NCBI RefSeq assembly: GCF_002002725.1
Contig: NZ_MUNW01000050.1
Coordinates: 62,001-126,000 of the forward strand
Direction: 5' to 3'
Source of the DNA: Sinorhizobium sp. A49
GTDB lineage: Bacteria > Pseudomonadota > Alphaproteobacteria > Rhizobiales > Rhizobiaceae
Length of the DNA: 64,000 nt
A program made the translations under genes and the position numbers. The notes below the pieces were generated by a model. It made no database searches. It worked only from the letters and a program-made list of their open reading frames with translations, and was not told the DNA's origin. Below are positions 52,133 to 61,403 of the stretch, piece by piece (position 1 is the stretch's first letter; each line of letters starts with the position of its first letter).

Positions 52133-52986
52133 CCATCAACCAACCCATCCTTCGCGATCTCTACGAGACGATCACAAGCGTTGCCAGGCAAGCCGCGCTC
52201 GCTGCAGGCGCGGTGGCGCGCAAGGGCTTCATCGAGGCAAGCCCCGAGACGCTGCAGACCGAGCAGAAGGCGGGCTTCTTCGATATCGTGACCGCCTGCG
52301 ACAAGGCGGCGGAGCGGGCCGCCTGCGACATCATCTGGTCGCGGCTTCCGCAGTCGCGCATTCTCGGTGAGGAAAGCGGCTGGCAGGGTGAAGGCGAGAC
52401 GACCTGGATCATCGACCCTATCGACGGCACCAGCAATTTCGCCTCCGGCCTGCCGTTCTTCTGCGTCTCTATCGCCGCCTATCACGCCGGCGAGCCGGTC
52501 TGCGGCATCGTCTACGATCCGATGCGCGAAGAGCTGTTCATGGCGAGCGCCGGGCGTCTGACGCTGAACGGCGAGGTCGTCTCGCCTTTCCTGCGCGCAA
52601 ACAGCGACCGCCATGTCGAACTGCTGAGCAACGCCCCCTATGAAGGCGAACGGCCGGATCCGGCAGCGCTCGAGGCCTATGCCGATCTCGTCACGTCGTT
52701 TCGCGCCGTTCGGCGCCTAGGCTCCTGCGCGCTCCACCTCGCTTATGTGGCGGTCGGACGTGTGGCCGTTTGCTACGAGTCAAAATTCAGCGCCTGGGAC
52801 ATCGCCGCCGGCTTGCAGCTGGTTGCGGCCGCCTCCGGGCAGGTCATCGCTCAGGACGCAACCGGACGCCGCATCGAGGCGAGCGAGACAGCGCTTGGCG
52901 CCGTGAAAAGGCTCGTTGTCGCGCAGGCCGGTTTTGACTATCAATCGTCCTGCCTGTCGAAGCTGATGGCCGACGGCAGGTTGTAA
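52129..52986 (+). CDS. Inositol monophosphatase family protein
   Basis: A 285-residue Mg-dependent phosphatase. The IMPase motifs are intact: ILGEESGW near residue 82, WIIDPIDGTSNFASGLPFF near 96, VCGIVYDPMREELFMA and KFSAWDIAAGLQLVAAASG near 222. It hydrolyses a small organic phosphate in the cytosol. The ATG overlaps the ATPase stop (ATGA), so it is translated with the importer and may act on the imported compound. Substrates range from inositol phosphate to histidinol phosphate in the family. Confidence 0.88.
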   Translation: MTINQPILRDLYETITSVARQAALAAGAVARKGFIEASPETLQTEQKAGFFDIVTACDKAAERAACDIIWSRLPQSRILGEESGWQGEGETTWIIDPIDGTSNFASGLPFFCVSIAAYHAGEPVCGIVYDPMREELFMASAGRLTLNGEVVSPFLRANSDRHVELLSNAPYEGERPDPAALEAYADLVTSFRAVRRLGSCALHLAYVAVGRVAVCYESKFSAWDIAAGLQLVAAASGQVIAQDATGRRIEASETALGAVKRLVVAQAGFDYQSSCLSKLMADGRL

Positions 52987-53047
52987 TCCGCAATTGCGAA
53001 AGACGCTTTATGACACGAGCCTCCAAGACGTCGGTACGTTGGGTTCC

Positions 53048-53833
53048 ATGCTGGATCTGATCAGGCAATCCCTGTCCCAGTTCACGCCCGCCGAGCGCAG
53101 GATCGCGGAAGCGATCCTCGACACGCCGAGCACGGCGATCACCTGGTCGATCACGGATGCTGCGCGGGTCGCCAAGGTCAGCGAACCCTCGATCATCCGT
53201 TTCTGCCGGCGGCTCGACTGCGACGGATTTCCGGATTTCCGCCTGAAACTTGCCCAGCAGCTTGCCGTGCGCCAGTCCACTGCAACCATCGCCGAAAGCG
53301 GAACCGATCCCTTCGCCGGCATGGTGGACGACATCTTCAATCGTGCGGCGGAAGCATTGCGGGAGACGCGGCATGACCTCGACCTCGCTTCCCTGCGCCG
53401 CGCCGTGGATCTTCTGGCGCGTGCCCGCCGGATCGACGTCTATGGCTATGGTGGATCCGGCTTTCTGGCAGGCGAAGCCCAGCATCGCATGGCCTCCCTC
53501 GGGATCGCGAGCGTTGCCTATTCCGATCCGACCTTGCAGATGGTCTCTGCGGCACGCCTGTCGCCCTCGGATGTGCTGTTCGTCCTCTCCTTCTCCGGCC
53601 GCACCAGCTATCTGATTTCCAACATCGAGATCGCCAAGAAGTCAGGCGCGCGCGTCGTGGCCATCTCACCTGGCGGCTCCATCGTCGCCTCGCTTGCCGA
53701 CGAGAACATCAATCTCAATGCCTACCGGACATCCGCAGGACCTCTCATCGTTCCGACCGGCCGCGCGCCGATGTATGTGATGCTGGATGTTCTCTTCGCG
53801 CTGTTGGCACCGGAGCTCGGCAAAACCGATTGA
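53048..53833 (+). CDS. RpiR family (HTH-SIS) transcriptional regulator
   Basis: A 261-residue regulator. The N-terminal HTH_6 domain (MLDLIRQSLSQFTPAERRIA, VSEPSIIRFCRRLDCDGFPD) is followed by an SIS sugar-phosphate-binding domain (DVYGYGGSGFLAGEAQHRMA, VLFVLSFSGRTSYLISN). RpiR proteins sense phosphosugars. The ATG at 53048 gives the family start; a TTG at 52994 is possible. It lies 61 bases after the IMPase gene and probably regulates the operon. Confidence 0.9.
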   Translation: MLDLIRQSLSQFTPAERRIAEAILDTPSTAITWSITDAARVAKVSEPSIIRFCRRLDCDGFPDFRLKLAQQLAVRQSTATIAESGTDPFAGMVDDIFNRAAEALRETRHDLDLASLRRAVDLLARARRIDVYGYGGSGFLAGEAQHRMASLGIASVAYSDPTLQMVSAARLSPSDVLFVLSFSGRTSYLISNIEIAKKSGARVVAISPGGSIVASLADENINLNAYRTSAGPLIVPTGRAPMYVMLDVLFALLAPELGKTD

Positions 53834-53987
53834 ACCGTCCCGGGCAAGCGCTGCCGTGATGCCCGGCACGCCGGCAACCGCAATGCCGTCATACTTGTTA
53901 CTCCCATCGAACCCGCTGCGGTGCGAAACTACCTCCAGCGCAATCTCGGGCGAAGACGCCCGCGCCAACGAGGAGGTTTCAAACGTC

Positions 53988-54755
53988 ATGACGACATCAG
54001 CGGAAAAAAGCGGGCACCCTGCCATGCAAACGCCACCGGTCGTATCTCCGCAAGCCTGGGAAGAAGCCCGCCAGCAGTTGCTGGTGAAGGAAAAGGCCCA
54101 GACCCGCGCGCGCGACGCTCTGGCCGCCGAACGTCGGCGAATGCCATGGGTGGCCGTGGACAAGGCCTATGTCTTCGATGGTCCCGCGGGCAGAGCCAGC
54201 CTCATCGAGCTGTTCGCCGGCCGGCGCCAATTGATCATCTACCGCGCCTTCTTCGAACCGGGCGTGTTCGGCTGGCCCGATCATGGCTGCAGAGGTTGCT
54301 CCATGGTCGCCGACCAGGTTGCCCACGTGGCCCACCTCAACGCGCGTGACACCACGCTCGTCTTTGTGTCGCGCGCGCCGCAGGCGGATATCGCGCGGCT
54401 CAAGGCGCGCATGGGCTGGGAAATGCCGTGGTTCACCATTACCGACGATTTCGATGCCGACTTCGGGGTCGCCGAATGGCACGGAACGAATGTGTTCTAC
54501 CACGATGGCGCGCGCGTATTCCGCACCTACTTCATCAACAACCGCGGCGACGAACAGATGGGGAGCACCTGGAACTATCTCGACATCACGCCGCTCGGGC
54601 GGCAGGAGGTTTGGGAGGAGTCCCCTCCGGGCTATCCACAGACGCCGACCTACAAATGGTGGAACTGGAACGACAACTATGGCGCAGACGCCGCGCCCGA
54701 CAAGAAATGGGTCGAAGTGTCGGAAGCGGGCGAAGCGGCGTTCCGGGACAAGTAA
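53988..54755 (+). CDS. DUF899 family thioredoxin-fold protein
   Basis: A 255-residue DUF899 protein. Characteristic segments are KEKAQTRARDALAAERRRMP, RRQLIIYRAFFEPG, the GWPDHGCRGCSMVADQVAHV stretch with a CxxC motif, DFDADFGVAEWHGTNVFYHD, and TWNYLDITPLGRQE near the end. The family is annotated thioredoxin-like but its function is not firmly known. AGGAGG precedes the ATG. A 5' extension of the frame inside the RpiR gene was rejected. Confidence 0.87.
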   Translation: MTTSAEKSGHPAMQTPPVVSPQAWEEARQQLLVKEKAQTRARDALAAERRRMPWVAVDKAYVFDGPAGRASLIELFAGRRQLIIYRAFFEPGVFGWPDHGCRGCSMVADQVAHVAHLNARDTTLVFVSRAPQADIARLKARMGWEMPWFTITDDFDADFGVAEWHGTNVFYHDGARVFRTYFINNRGDEQMGSTWNYLDITPLGRQEVWEESPPGYPQTPTYKWWNWNDNYGADAAPDKKWVEVSEAGEAAFRDK

Positions 54756-55047
54756 AAAACGAGACGCCATGAGCGTGCCTATCGCATACGCCAAGCGTTC
54801 TGCCGCCCGTTGATGCGCGCAACGTCGGCAAAGGTCGCGAAATGCGGAACGTGACGACGACCCCGGGCGCCGACCGGCCGTGATTACGGCAGGATCCCGC
54901 GAGTCGGCGCGCTTGCGGCGCCGAAGCGCAGCGTGCTTTGCCGAATCGCGCGCATACCGCTAAAGCATTCGTCGCGCGTTCAATGTGGCGGGCGAAGGAT
55001 GCCGCAGCGCCTCAATCCTGCTGCACAAGACCAGCCGGAAGAGTGCC

Positions 55048-55638
55048 TTGAAGACCATCGCCATCGACTTCGAAACCGCTAATGAGCTGCGAGGCAGCGC
55101 CTGCTCCGTCGGTCTGGCCTGGATCGAGGATGGCCGTGTCGTGCGGGTCGAGGAACGGCTGATCCGCCCGAAAAACATGCGCTTTTCCTCCTTCAACATC
55201 GCCATCCACGGCATTCGCCCGGAACATGTGGAAGATGCGGGCGAGTTTCCCGAGGTGATGGACGAGTTCGCCGACGACTTTCGCGGCGCGACCATGATCG
55301 CCCACAATGCCGCCTTCGATTTCAGCGTCTGGCGTTCATGTCTCGATCTCTACCGGCAAGATTACCCAGAACTGTCCTATCTCTGTTCGGTGAAGATGGC
55401 GCAAAAGGTCTGGCCGCATCTCGGATCGCACAAGCTCAATATCCTGGCCGGCCATCTCGGACTGACCTTCGCCCATCACAACGCTGCCGAAGACGCGGCC
55501 ATCTGCGCCGAAGCGGCAATTGCAATGGCCCGATCTCTGCGTGTTTCGCAGGTCCGCGACGTTCCGATGGCGATTGGCATGCGGGCCGGCCGATTGTTTG
55601 CCAACGGCTACGACGCCTGCACCTGCCGAAAGACGTGA
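55048..55638 (+). CDS. DnaQ-like 3'-5' exonuclease
   Basis: A 196-residue exonuclease of the DEDDh class. Exo I is TIAIDFETANELRGS at residue 2, Exo II is MIAHNAAFDFSVWRS near 83, and Exo III is HHNAAEDAAICAEAA near 146, so all four acidic residues and the His are present. The TTG at 55048 has GGAAGAG close by. It lies alone; the preceding 292 bases (54756-55047) hold no gene I can see. It could act in RNA or DNA turnover. Confidence 0.85.
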   Translation: MKTIAIDFETANELRGSACSVGLAWIEDGRVVRVEERLIRPKNMRFSSFNIAIHGIRPEHVEDAGEFPEVMDEFADDFRGATMIAHNAAFDFSVWRSCLDLYRQDYPELSYLCSVKMAQKVWPHLGSHKLNILAGHLGLTFAHHNAAEDAAICAEAAIAMARSLRVSQVRDVPMAIGMRAGRLFANGYDACTCRKT

Positions 55639-55721
55639 TCGGCCGGCAGGCACTTTCATTCTGGATACCCGGAATAGGGCGTTGGACATGGCGGTTCCGG
55701 CAGACGAACCGACGATGCCTG

Positions 55722-56185
55722 AAGTCGCCGTCCGAAACATCCAGTGTCGAGGCGACAAAGCCGCCGCCGACCTTCACCGTGCCGGTTGAAGTGATGGCGA
55801 TCCCGTTGGGGTTGATGATGTAGACCTGTCCGTTGCCGGTCAGAGCACCGGCGATGTCGGATGTCGCCGAACCCGTCACGCGATTGAGGATCGCTGACGA
55901 TGCGTCGGGCTGAACGAAATTGACCGCATGCCCCTGCCCGATGGAAAAGCCATTCCAGTTGACGATGGCCTTGTCCGACCCCTGGGTCACCGTCATGGTG
56001 GTGCCGCTTGTGCCGATGGATACGGAACCTGATGCGACGGAGCCGCCCGTCGGCAGCAGATCGCCCGCAAAAACCGGGTTTACGATCAGGGATGTGGAAG
56101 CCAGAAAAGCCGGCAAAAGGCGAAATGAGCGAGCGCCCCCGCCAAAGGAGCGATGAGAATTCGTGCTGTTCGCCTTGTATGCCAT
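55722..56185 (-). pseudogene. Truncated filamentous-haemagglutinin-type exoprotein, secretion domain only
   Basis: The start MAYKANSTNSHRSFGGGARS is followed by an export segment and the TPS secretion domain: GSVASGSVSIGTSGTTMTVT, NWNGFSIGQGHAVNFVQPD, SSAILNRVTGSATSDIAGAL, and VYIINPNGIAITSTGTVKVG. The family then continues for hundreds to thousands of residues with repeats. Here homology stops after about 155 residues (GGFVASTLDVSDGDF), and the frame runs antisense into the exonuclease gene. The rest was deleted, so the secreted adhesin cannot be made. GGGGA is still present before the ATG. The 353 bases upstream (56186-56538) hold no gene. Confidence 0.75.
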
Positions 56186-56538
56186 TCAAAGTATCCCCGG
56201 TGACCGTTGCAGCCGGAAGGCAGCTTTCCGCCTTCGCCGTTGTGAGCCTTGCCGCACCAGATTTGTCGCTGCATCGTTCTAAACAGGCCTATGGCACTGA
56301 AACGATACGACAAAATTCGGAGCGCAAATCGGGAGCAGCGATATCGCGGGAAAGGCACAAGGAGCCAGGAACGAAATGCGCCAGATGTAACGAGCGGCAA
56401 CAAAAGGCGTGCTTTTCGCGCAACGCGCCGGGGAATTCAGAGATTCGCCGGTTGGAACCGAAGCAAAGGCGCCATCTCGCGGGCATCGTGGGACACGGTT
56501 GTCGTGTTTCAAGATACCGACGAGACAGCGCGAAGGTT

Positions 56539-57558
56539 TCAACCCAAAGGAGCTGCTTCGACGGAGAGCCGGTAGCGCGTGATGAATGGATGATCGGGAT
56601 GGAACGACAGCGAGGTCGGGGCGGTCGGTGAAGCCACCGGGTTGTCGGCCGTGCACACGGCCGGGCCGAGGTCGAAGGCCGCACAGACCGGCTCAACGCC
56701 GAGGGCCAGATGTTTGCCCTCCCATGGATAGACCCTGCGGCCGCGATTGCTGTACCAGAGCAGCAGGCTTGGAAAGTGCTCCTTCTGCCATTCGAGCCGT
56801 GCACGAAACCCTTCGTCCCGATAGTGTAGGGCGACCGCGCCGTCGATGCCGACAAGCTGCAGCAGTTCCTCGGCGTTCCGGTCAAGCGGCACCGACCCCG
56901 CATCGACGGTGGTGCCGTCGCGGGTATCAACGCTCTGGAGCCTCGACCAGCGCCCACCCGGCGCAAACAGCGTCCCGCCCGGCTCCACATCGCCGGGAAA
57001 GCTGTGGACTTCGCCATAGTTTCCGGGTTCGATGGCGACCGATCCGGGCCGGGGCGACAGACGGAAAGTGGGATGCAGGCCGATCGGAAGCCGGCAAAGT
57101 TTCCGCACCTCGATCTCCAGCGTGATATCGACGGCGGCGGCGCGCGGGTCCGGCACGATGCGCCGGCGCAAGTGCCTGACCGGATGGCCGTCAGGATAGC
57201 TGCACGTCAAGACGATCTGTCGATCGTCGCAGTCTTCCCAGTTCCAGTGGACGTTCGAGCCGTGGCCGTGCGGCACATCCGCGCCAGTGAAACTCTCGCC
57301 GGTGTCCGACCAGCCCTTGGGCAACGGGCGCGAGCCGTCGCTGCCAAACGGCACGCAGGGCCATTCGCCGCGCAGTTCCTGAAGGATCGGCGGCAGCGTC
57401 GTTCGGTTCGGATCCTGACCCCAGGGCGCGACATGCAGCGGACTGACCTGCCGCCCATCGGGCAACAGGAAGGTGACCGGTCCCAGCATGGCGCCCAGGG
57501 ATTGTACCGTGAGGTTTCCGTGCGCCCAGGCCATGCCGCGCCTTGTCGTCTCGGTCAT
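56539..57558 (-). CDS. Aldose 1-epimerase family protein
   Basis: A 339-residue galactose mutarotase-like fold. Motifs in order: DGRQVSPLHVAPWGQDP early, RRIVPDPRAAAVDITLEIEV, LPIGLHPTFRLSP with a catalytic-type His, and the late WEGKHLALGVEPVCAAFDLG. The ATG overlaps the SMP-30 gene stop by four bases. It is the last gene of the operon and would interconvert anomers of an imported sugar or sugar acid. Exact substrate unknown. Confidence 0.78.
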   Translation of the reverse strand: MTETTRRGMAWAHGNLTVQSLGAMLGPVTFLLPDGRQVSPLHVAPWGQDPNRTTLPPILQELRGEWPCVPFGSDGSRPLPKGWSDTGESFTGADVPHGHGSNVHWNWEDCDDRQIVLTCSYPDGHPVRHLRRRIVPDPRAAAVDITLEIEVRKLCRLPIGLHPTFRLSPRPGSVAIEPGNYGEVHSFPGDVEPGGTLFAPGGRWSRLQSVDTRDGTTVDAGSVPLDRNAEELLQLVGIDGAVALHYRDEGFRARLEWQKEHFPSLLLWYSNRGRRVYPWEGKHLALGVEPVCAAFDLGPAVCTADNPVASPTAPTSLSFHPDHPFITRYRLSVEAAPLG

Positions 57559-58457
57559 GCGGAAGCAACCCCGCCAAAGCTGTTCTCCGCCAACCCGGCA
57601 ACGTCGACCTTGAGAGCATAAAGGCTGCCGGCCAGCCGCTCGCCCGGTTTCGAGAGAATGCTGGCCGTCGTGACGTAGAGCGTCTTCAGGTCGGCGCCTC
57701 CGAAGGTACAGGTCGTGATATTGGTGACCGGCATTTCGATCACCTCCGCGACAGTCTCTTCGGGCGACAGGCGCGCGATGCATCCGCCGCCGAAGCGGCA
57801 GTTCCAGAGATAGCCATCGCTATCCATCGCCGAGCCATCCGGCGAACCGCGGGAAAAGTCGGCAAGGAAGGCTCGTTCGTTCGAAATCGAACCGTCCGCC
57901 ATTGCATAGTCGAAGGCGTAGATCTCGTTTGCGAGCGTGTCGGCGAAATAGAAGGTGCTGCGATCGGGGCTCCAGCACAGCGTGTTGGAGATACCGAGCC
58001 CATGCCGCCACTCGCTCACCGTTCCATCCGTCGCGATGCGGTAGAGAATACCCTCGCCTTCTGCAGTCTCGCCAAGTTCGCCATCGGGCAGAACATTGTT
58101 CTTCATCGACCCGACCCAAAAGTTTCCCGCCGGATCGGCACGCCCATCATTCAGGCGCACGCGCGGAGAGCCCGGCAAGCGGAAGCCGTGCTCCTCGCGC
58201 CGGTCAGTATCCGGCCACCACCAGACGAGTTTTGAGGCAAGCGCCAGAAGGAACCGCCCGGGCTCGTCGGTCAGCGATACCGCAACGACCGGCTCCTCGA
58301 ACAACCAGGAGCGGACCGAACCGCTCGCCTCGTCATAGCGGTGAACAAGGAAGCGGTTGATATCGCTCCAGTAGAGCGCCTGTTCGGATGCCGACCAGAC
58401 GGCGCCCTCGCCGCATTTGTCGCCGACCGGGGCAACGCAAATGACGGACCTCTCCAT
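57555..58457 (-). CDS. SMP-30/gluconolactonase/LRE family protein
   Basis: A 300-residue six-bladed beta-propeller. The family start DKCGEGAVWSASEQALYWSD, RLNDGRADPAGNFWVGSMKN, GLGISNTLCWSPDRSTFYFAD and GSAMDSDGYLWNCRFGGG are present, with metal-binding Glu, Asn and Asp at the expected places. It hydrolyses sugar lactones. AGGAGG lies before the ATG. In the operon it lies between mannonate dehydratase and the epimerase-like gene. Confidence 0.88.
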   Translation of the reverse strand: MERSVICVAPVGDKCGEGAVWSASEQALYWSDINRFLVHRYDEASGSVRSWLFEEPVVAVSLTDEPGRFLLALASKLVWWWPDTDRREEHGFRLPGSPRVRLNDGRADPAGNFWVGSMKNNVLPDGELGETAEGEGILYRIATDGTVSEWRHGLGISNTLCWSPDRSTFYFADTLANEIYAFDYAMADGSISNERAFLADFSRGSPDGSAMDSDGYLWNCRFGGGCIARLSPEETVAEVIEMPVTNITTCTFGGADLKTLYVTTASILSKPGERLAGSLYALKVDVAGLAENSFGGVASA

Positions 58458-58466
58458 CCGCGCCTC

Positions 58467-59585
58467 CTATTCGGCCGCGAGATCGTGGGCGAGCGACTGC
58501 GACGGCCCGAGCGCATGGGCGTTTTGCACCAGCGCGCGCATGTACCCCAGCGCAAAGGCCTTGCCCGCATGCCACGACGCAGCGCAGGTCATGGCCGGCG
58601 TATGGTCGGGGATCATCACGCCCTGATAGTTCTCATCGCGCAGGATGCGGACGATCTCAGCCATGTCGATATCGCCTTCATCGACGAAGGTTTCGACGTA
58701 GCGCGGCATCTTGCCCTTCACATTGCGGAAGTGGATGTAGCCGATGCGCCCTGACCGCGCGAACCGGCGGACATGTTCATAGATGTCGCCGCCTGGCATT
58801 TCCTGCAGCGAGCCGAGACACAACTCCAACCCGTTGGACGGAGAATCGATGATCGACATCAGCCGGTCATACTTCTCCGGCCGGTTGACCAGGCGGGCGG
58901 TGCCACGCAGCACTTCCGCCGGCGGATCATCGGGATGGGCGCCAAGCATGACGCCCGCTTCCTCGGCGACCGGAACGACCTCTTTCAGAAATCGGGAGAG
59001 ACGATCCCAGATCTCGGCGTTGCTGACCGATATCGACTTGGCGCCTGGCACGCCGCGCCGATAGCGCATGTTCCAGACCATGCCATCGGGGATCGGCGCA
59101 TCCGGATCGGGCACGGCACCCGGCGCATCCTCGACGCCGAAGCCGACGGATTCGGCACCGCCGCGCGCATAGGGACCCCGCGTCCAGCCATAGACGCCGG
59201 CGAGCGAGAAATTGTAGCCAATGCAAGGCACGCCAGCGCGTCCGGCATCGCGGATCAACTGCTTCAGCGCTTCGATCTGCACGCCGCGTTCCGGTCCATC
59301 GAGCAGGATATCGTGCCAGAAGCGCGGCGAAAAATTCTCGATCGCGGCAAGCTCGAGCCCGCCTGCACGCACGTCCTCGACCAGAGCCGACAGCTCCTCA
59401 TAGGTCCAAAGCCGGTCCGTGGAGCAATCGCCCCATCCACCGTTGTCGCCGCTGTCGATCTTCGGATCCTTGCCGGCGAAATAATTGGTCAGGTGCGCAA
59501 CGATGTGGGTCGCGCCGGACTGGAGTGCGAAGCGATAGTTGTCGGGCGTGAGCTGTTCACGATAGAGGCCAAGGCCGATTTTCAT
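58467..59585 (-). CDS. Mannonate dehydratase (UxuA-like)
   Basis: A 372-residue TIM-barrel enzyme. The start KMKIGLGLYREQLTPDNYRF and the GVMLGAHPDDPPAEVLRG, YIHFRNVKGKMPRYVETFVD and MIPDHTPAM stretches carry the UxuA metal-binding His/Asp pattern. It converts D-mannonate to 2-keto-3-deoxygluconate. The ATG at 59585 was used (AGGGA upstream); another ATG lies two codons earlier. The binding protein, ATPase and permease of the same operon supply the substrate. Confidence 0.85.
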   Translation of the reverse strand: MKIGLGLYREQLTPDNYRFALQSGATHIVAHLTNYFAGKDPKIDSGDNGGWGDCSTDRLWTYEELSALVEDVRAGGLELAAIENFSPRFWHDILLDGPERGVQIEALKQLIRDAGRAGVPCIGYNFSLAGVYGWTRGPYARGGAESVGFGVEDAPGAVPDPDAPIPDGMVWNMRYRRGVPGAKSISVSNAEIWDRLSRFLKEVVPVAEEAGVMLGAHPDDPPAEVLRGTARLVNRPEKYDRLMSIIDSPSNGLELCLGSLQEMPGGDIYEHVRRFARSGRIGYIHFRNVKGKMPRYVETFVDEGDIDMAEIVRILRDENYQGVMIPDHTPAMTCAASWHAGKAFALGYMRALVQNAHALGPSQSLAHDLAAE

Positions 59586-59605
59586 CTTCATTTTTCCCTG
59601 TGCGA

Positions 59606-60391
59606 TTATTTCACGCCGATGCCGGCGGTGAGCCCGCCGTCGATGCGGAAGTCCGATCCGGTGATAAAACCGGCACGATCGGATGCGAGATAGGCGACGA
59701 GTTCCGCGACCTCCTCCGGCTCGCCGATGCGGCCGATCGGATGGGCAGCCCCAAAGCGGGCAAAGGCTTCCTCCTCGCTGACGCCCTCGCCGCCATAGGT
59801 GCGCGCAGCCAGCGACAAGAGCGGCGTGCGGACGGAACCGGGGCTGACGGAATTCACCCGCACCCCGACGTCGGCGTGATCGAGCGCCATCGCACGCGTC
59901 AACGCATGGATGGCCCCCTTGGTGGCGACATAGGCCGCGACGTTCTGCTGGCAGGCGTGGCCCTGAACCGAAGAGATGTTGACGATCGCCCCGCCGCCGC
60001 GCTTCGTCATCTCGGGGATGGCGAAACGTCCGGTCAGGTAGATCGAGCCGACATTGACGGACAGGCATCGGTGCCAGGTCTCGAAACTGGTGTCGAGAAC
60101 GGTGCCAAACGGATGGACGGCAGCCGCGTTGACGACGATATCGAGCCCGCCATGGCGCGATACGACGTCCGCGACGGCAGCCGCCACATCTGCTTCAACC
60201 GACACGTCGGTCAATCGCGAAGCCATTGCCAGGCCGCGCTCCTTGGCGACCCGGTCGAATGTCTGGTTGGCTGCGGTATCGTTGCCGCAAGCTAATACCG
60301 TGGCGCCGGCCGTGGCAAGCCTTATCGCCGATGCCAGGCCAATGCCGGAGGTTCCGGTCACCAGCGCTATTTTTCCTGAAAATTCAGTCAT
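59606..60391 (-). CDS. SDR family oxidoreductase of the sugar-acid operon
   Basis: A 261-residue classical short-chain dehydrogenase: IALVTGTSGIGLASAIRLA, NAAAVHPFGTV, VNISSVQGHACQ and YVATKGAIHALTRA with an intact YxxxK, then DGGLTAG at the end. It probably oxidises or reduces a sugar acid (for example a fructuronate/mannonate-type step). The ATG at 60391 has GGGAAG upstream. Position between permease and dehydratase genes supports the pathway role. Confidence 0.88.
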   Translation of the reverse strand: MTEFSGKIALVTGTSGIGLASAIRLATAGATVLACGNDTAANQTFDRVAKERGLAMASRLTDVSVEADVAAAVADVVSRHGGLDIVVNAAAVHPFGTVLDTSFETWHRCLSVNVGSIYLTGRFAIPEMTKRGGGAIVNISSVQGHACQQNVAAYVATKGAIHALTRAMALDHADVGVRVNSVSPGSVRTPLLSLAARTYGGEGVSEEEAFARFGAAHPIGRIGEPEEVAELVAYLASDRAGFITGSDFRIDGGLTAGIGVK

Positions 60392-60410
60392 GATCGGCTC
60401 CGAACTTCCC

Positions 60411-61403
60411 TTAACGCACACGTTCCAGGACCTGGTTGAGAAGCACGGCACCCAGGATGATCCCGCCCCGCACGACGTATTGCCAGTACTCGCTGACGTT
60501 CATCAGCGTCATGCCGTTGGAGATGCAGCCGAGGAAAAGCACTCCGATCAACGTTCCCCAGATGCGGCCCTTGCCGCCGAAGAGCGACGTGCCGCCGATG
60601 ATGACGGCCGCAATCACGTCAAGCTCCATGCCGGTTGCGGTTGTTCCGGTGCCGGCGCCGATCTGCGACGCGATCAACGTGCCGGAAATCGCGGTCAGCG
60701 CGCCGGTGAGGCCGAGGGTCAGCGCCTTGACCTTCCAGATGTCGATGCCCGAAAGCCGCGCTGCCTCCATGTTGCCGCCGACCGCATAAACCTCGCGGCC
60801 GAAGCTGGTGTATTTCATCAGGAAGTGCATGGCCGCGAAGGTGAGCGCGAAAATGTAGACCGGGAAGGGAATGCCGAAGAGGTAGCCGCCGCCGAGGAAA
60901 TCGAAGCCGGCCGGAAAGGTCGACAGCGGAAACCCGCCGGTGATGAGATTGGCAACACCGCGAAGGGCGGCAAAAAGCGCCAGCGTGGTAATGAAGGTCG
61001 GGACATTGAACCATTGCCGGAAGCGGCCGGTGAGATAGCCGAGCGAAAAGCCGACCGTGAGCGCGACGGCAAAACCGAGAATGACCGCGCTCCAGCCGCC
61101 GATCGTGTCCGTGTAGGCATCCGCGAACCAGGCGACGATGCATCCGGAGAGCGCCACCCCGGCGCCGACAGAAAGATCGATTTCGCCCGAGACGATCACC
61201 GCGGTCATGCCGAAGGCGATGATCCCCAGCATCGCCACGGTGCGCAACACATTGAGGATATTGGCGGTCGAGGCAAAGCCGGGCGCCATCAGGATGAGAA
61301 ACAGGACCAGCCCCGCCAGGATGATTTCCATCGGGTAGGTCTTGAGCAGGCGCAGCGATAGGTTCTGTCCGCCGCCTTCTGCGGTTTGGCTGACAAGTGT
61401 CAT
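60411..61403 (-). CDS. Sugar ABC transporter permease (RbsC type)
   Basis: A 330-residue permease with about ten membrane helices. Signatures GMTAVIVSGEIDLSVGAGVA, GRFRQWFNVPTFITTLA, VYAVGGNMEAARLSGIDIWK and GTSLFGGKGRIWGTLIGVL are typical of the ribose-type (carbohydrate uptake transporter-2) family. The ATG overlaps the ATPase stop (ATGA). Confidence 0.93.
   Translation of the reverse strand: MTLVSQTAEGGGQNLSLRLLKTYPMEIILAGLVLFLILMAPGFASTANILNVLRTVAMLGIIAFGMTAVIVSGEIDLSVGAGVALSGCIVAWFADAYTDTIGGWSAVILGFAVALTVGFSLGYLTGRFRQWFNVPTFITTLALFAALRGVANLITGGFPLSTFPAGFDFLGGGYLFGIPFPVYIFALTFAAMHFLMKYTSFGREVYAVGGNMEAARLSGIDIWKVKALTLGLTGALTAISGTLIASQIGAGTGTTATGMELDVIAAVIIGGTSLFGGKGRIWGTLIGVLFLGCISNGMTLMNVSEYWQYVVRGGIILGAVLLNQVLERVR

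Noticed and set aside
56186-56538. Possible small genes upstream of the haemagglutinin remnant
   Set aside because: Frames here lack ribosome sites and coding bias; the stretch is best left as non-coding.
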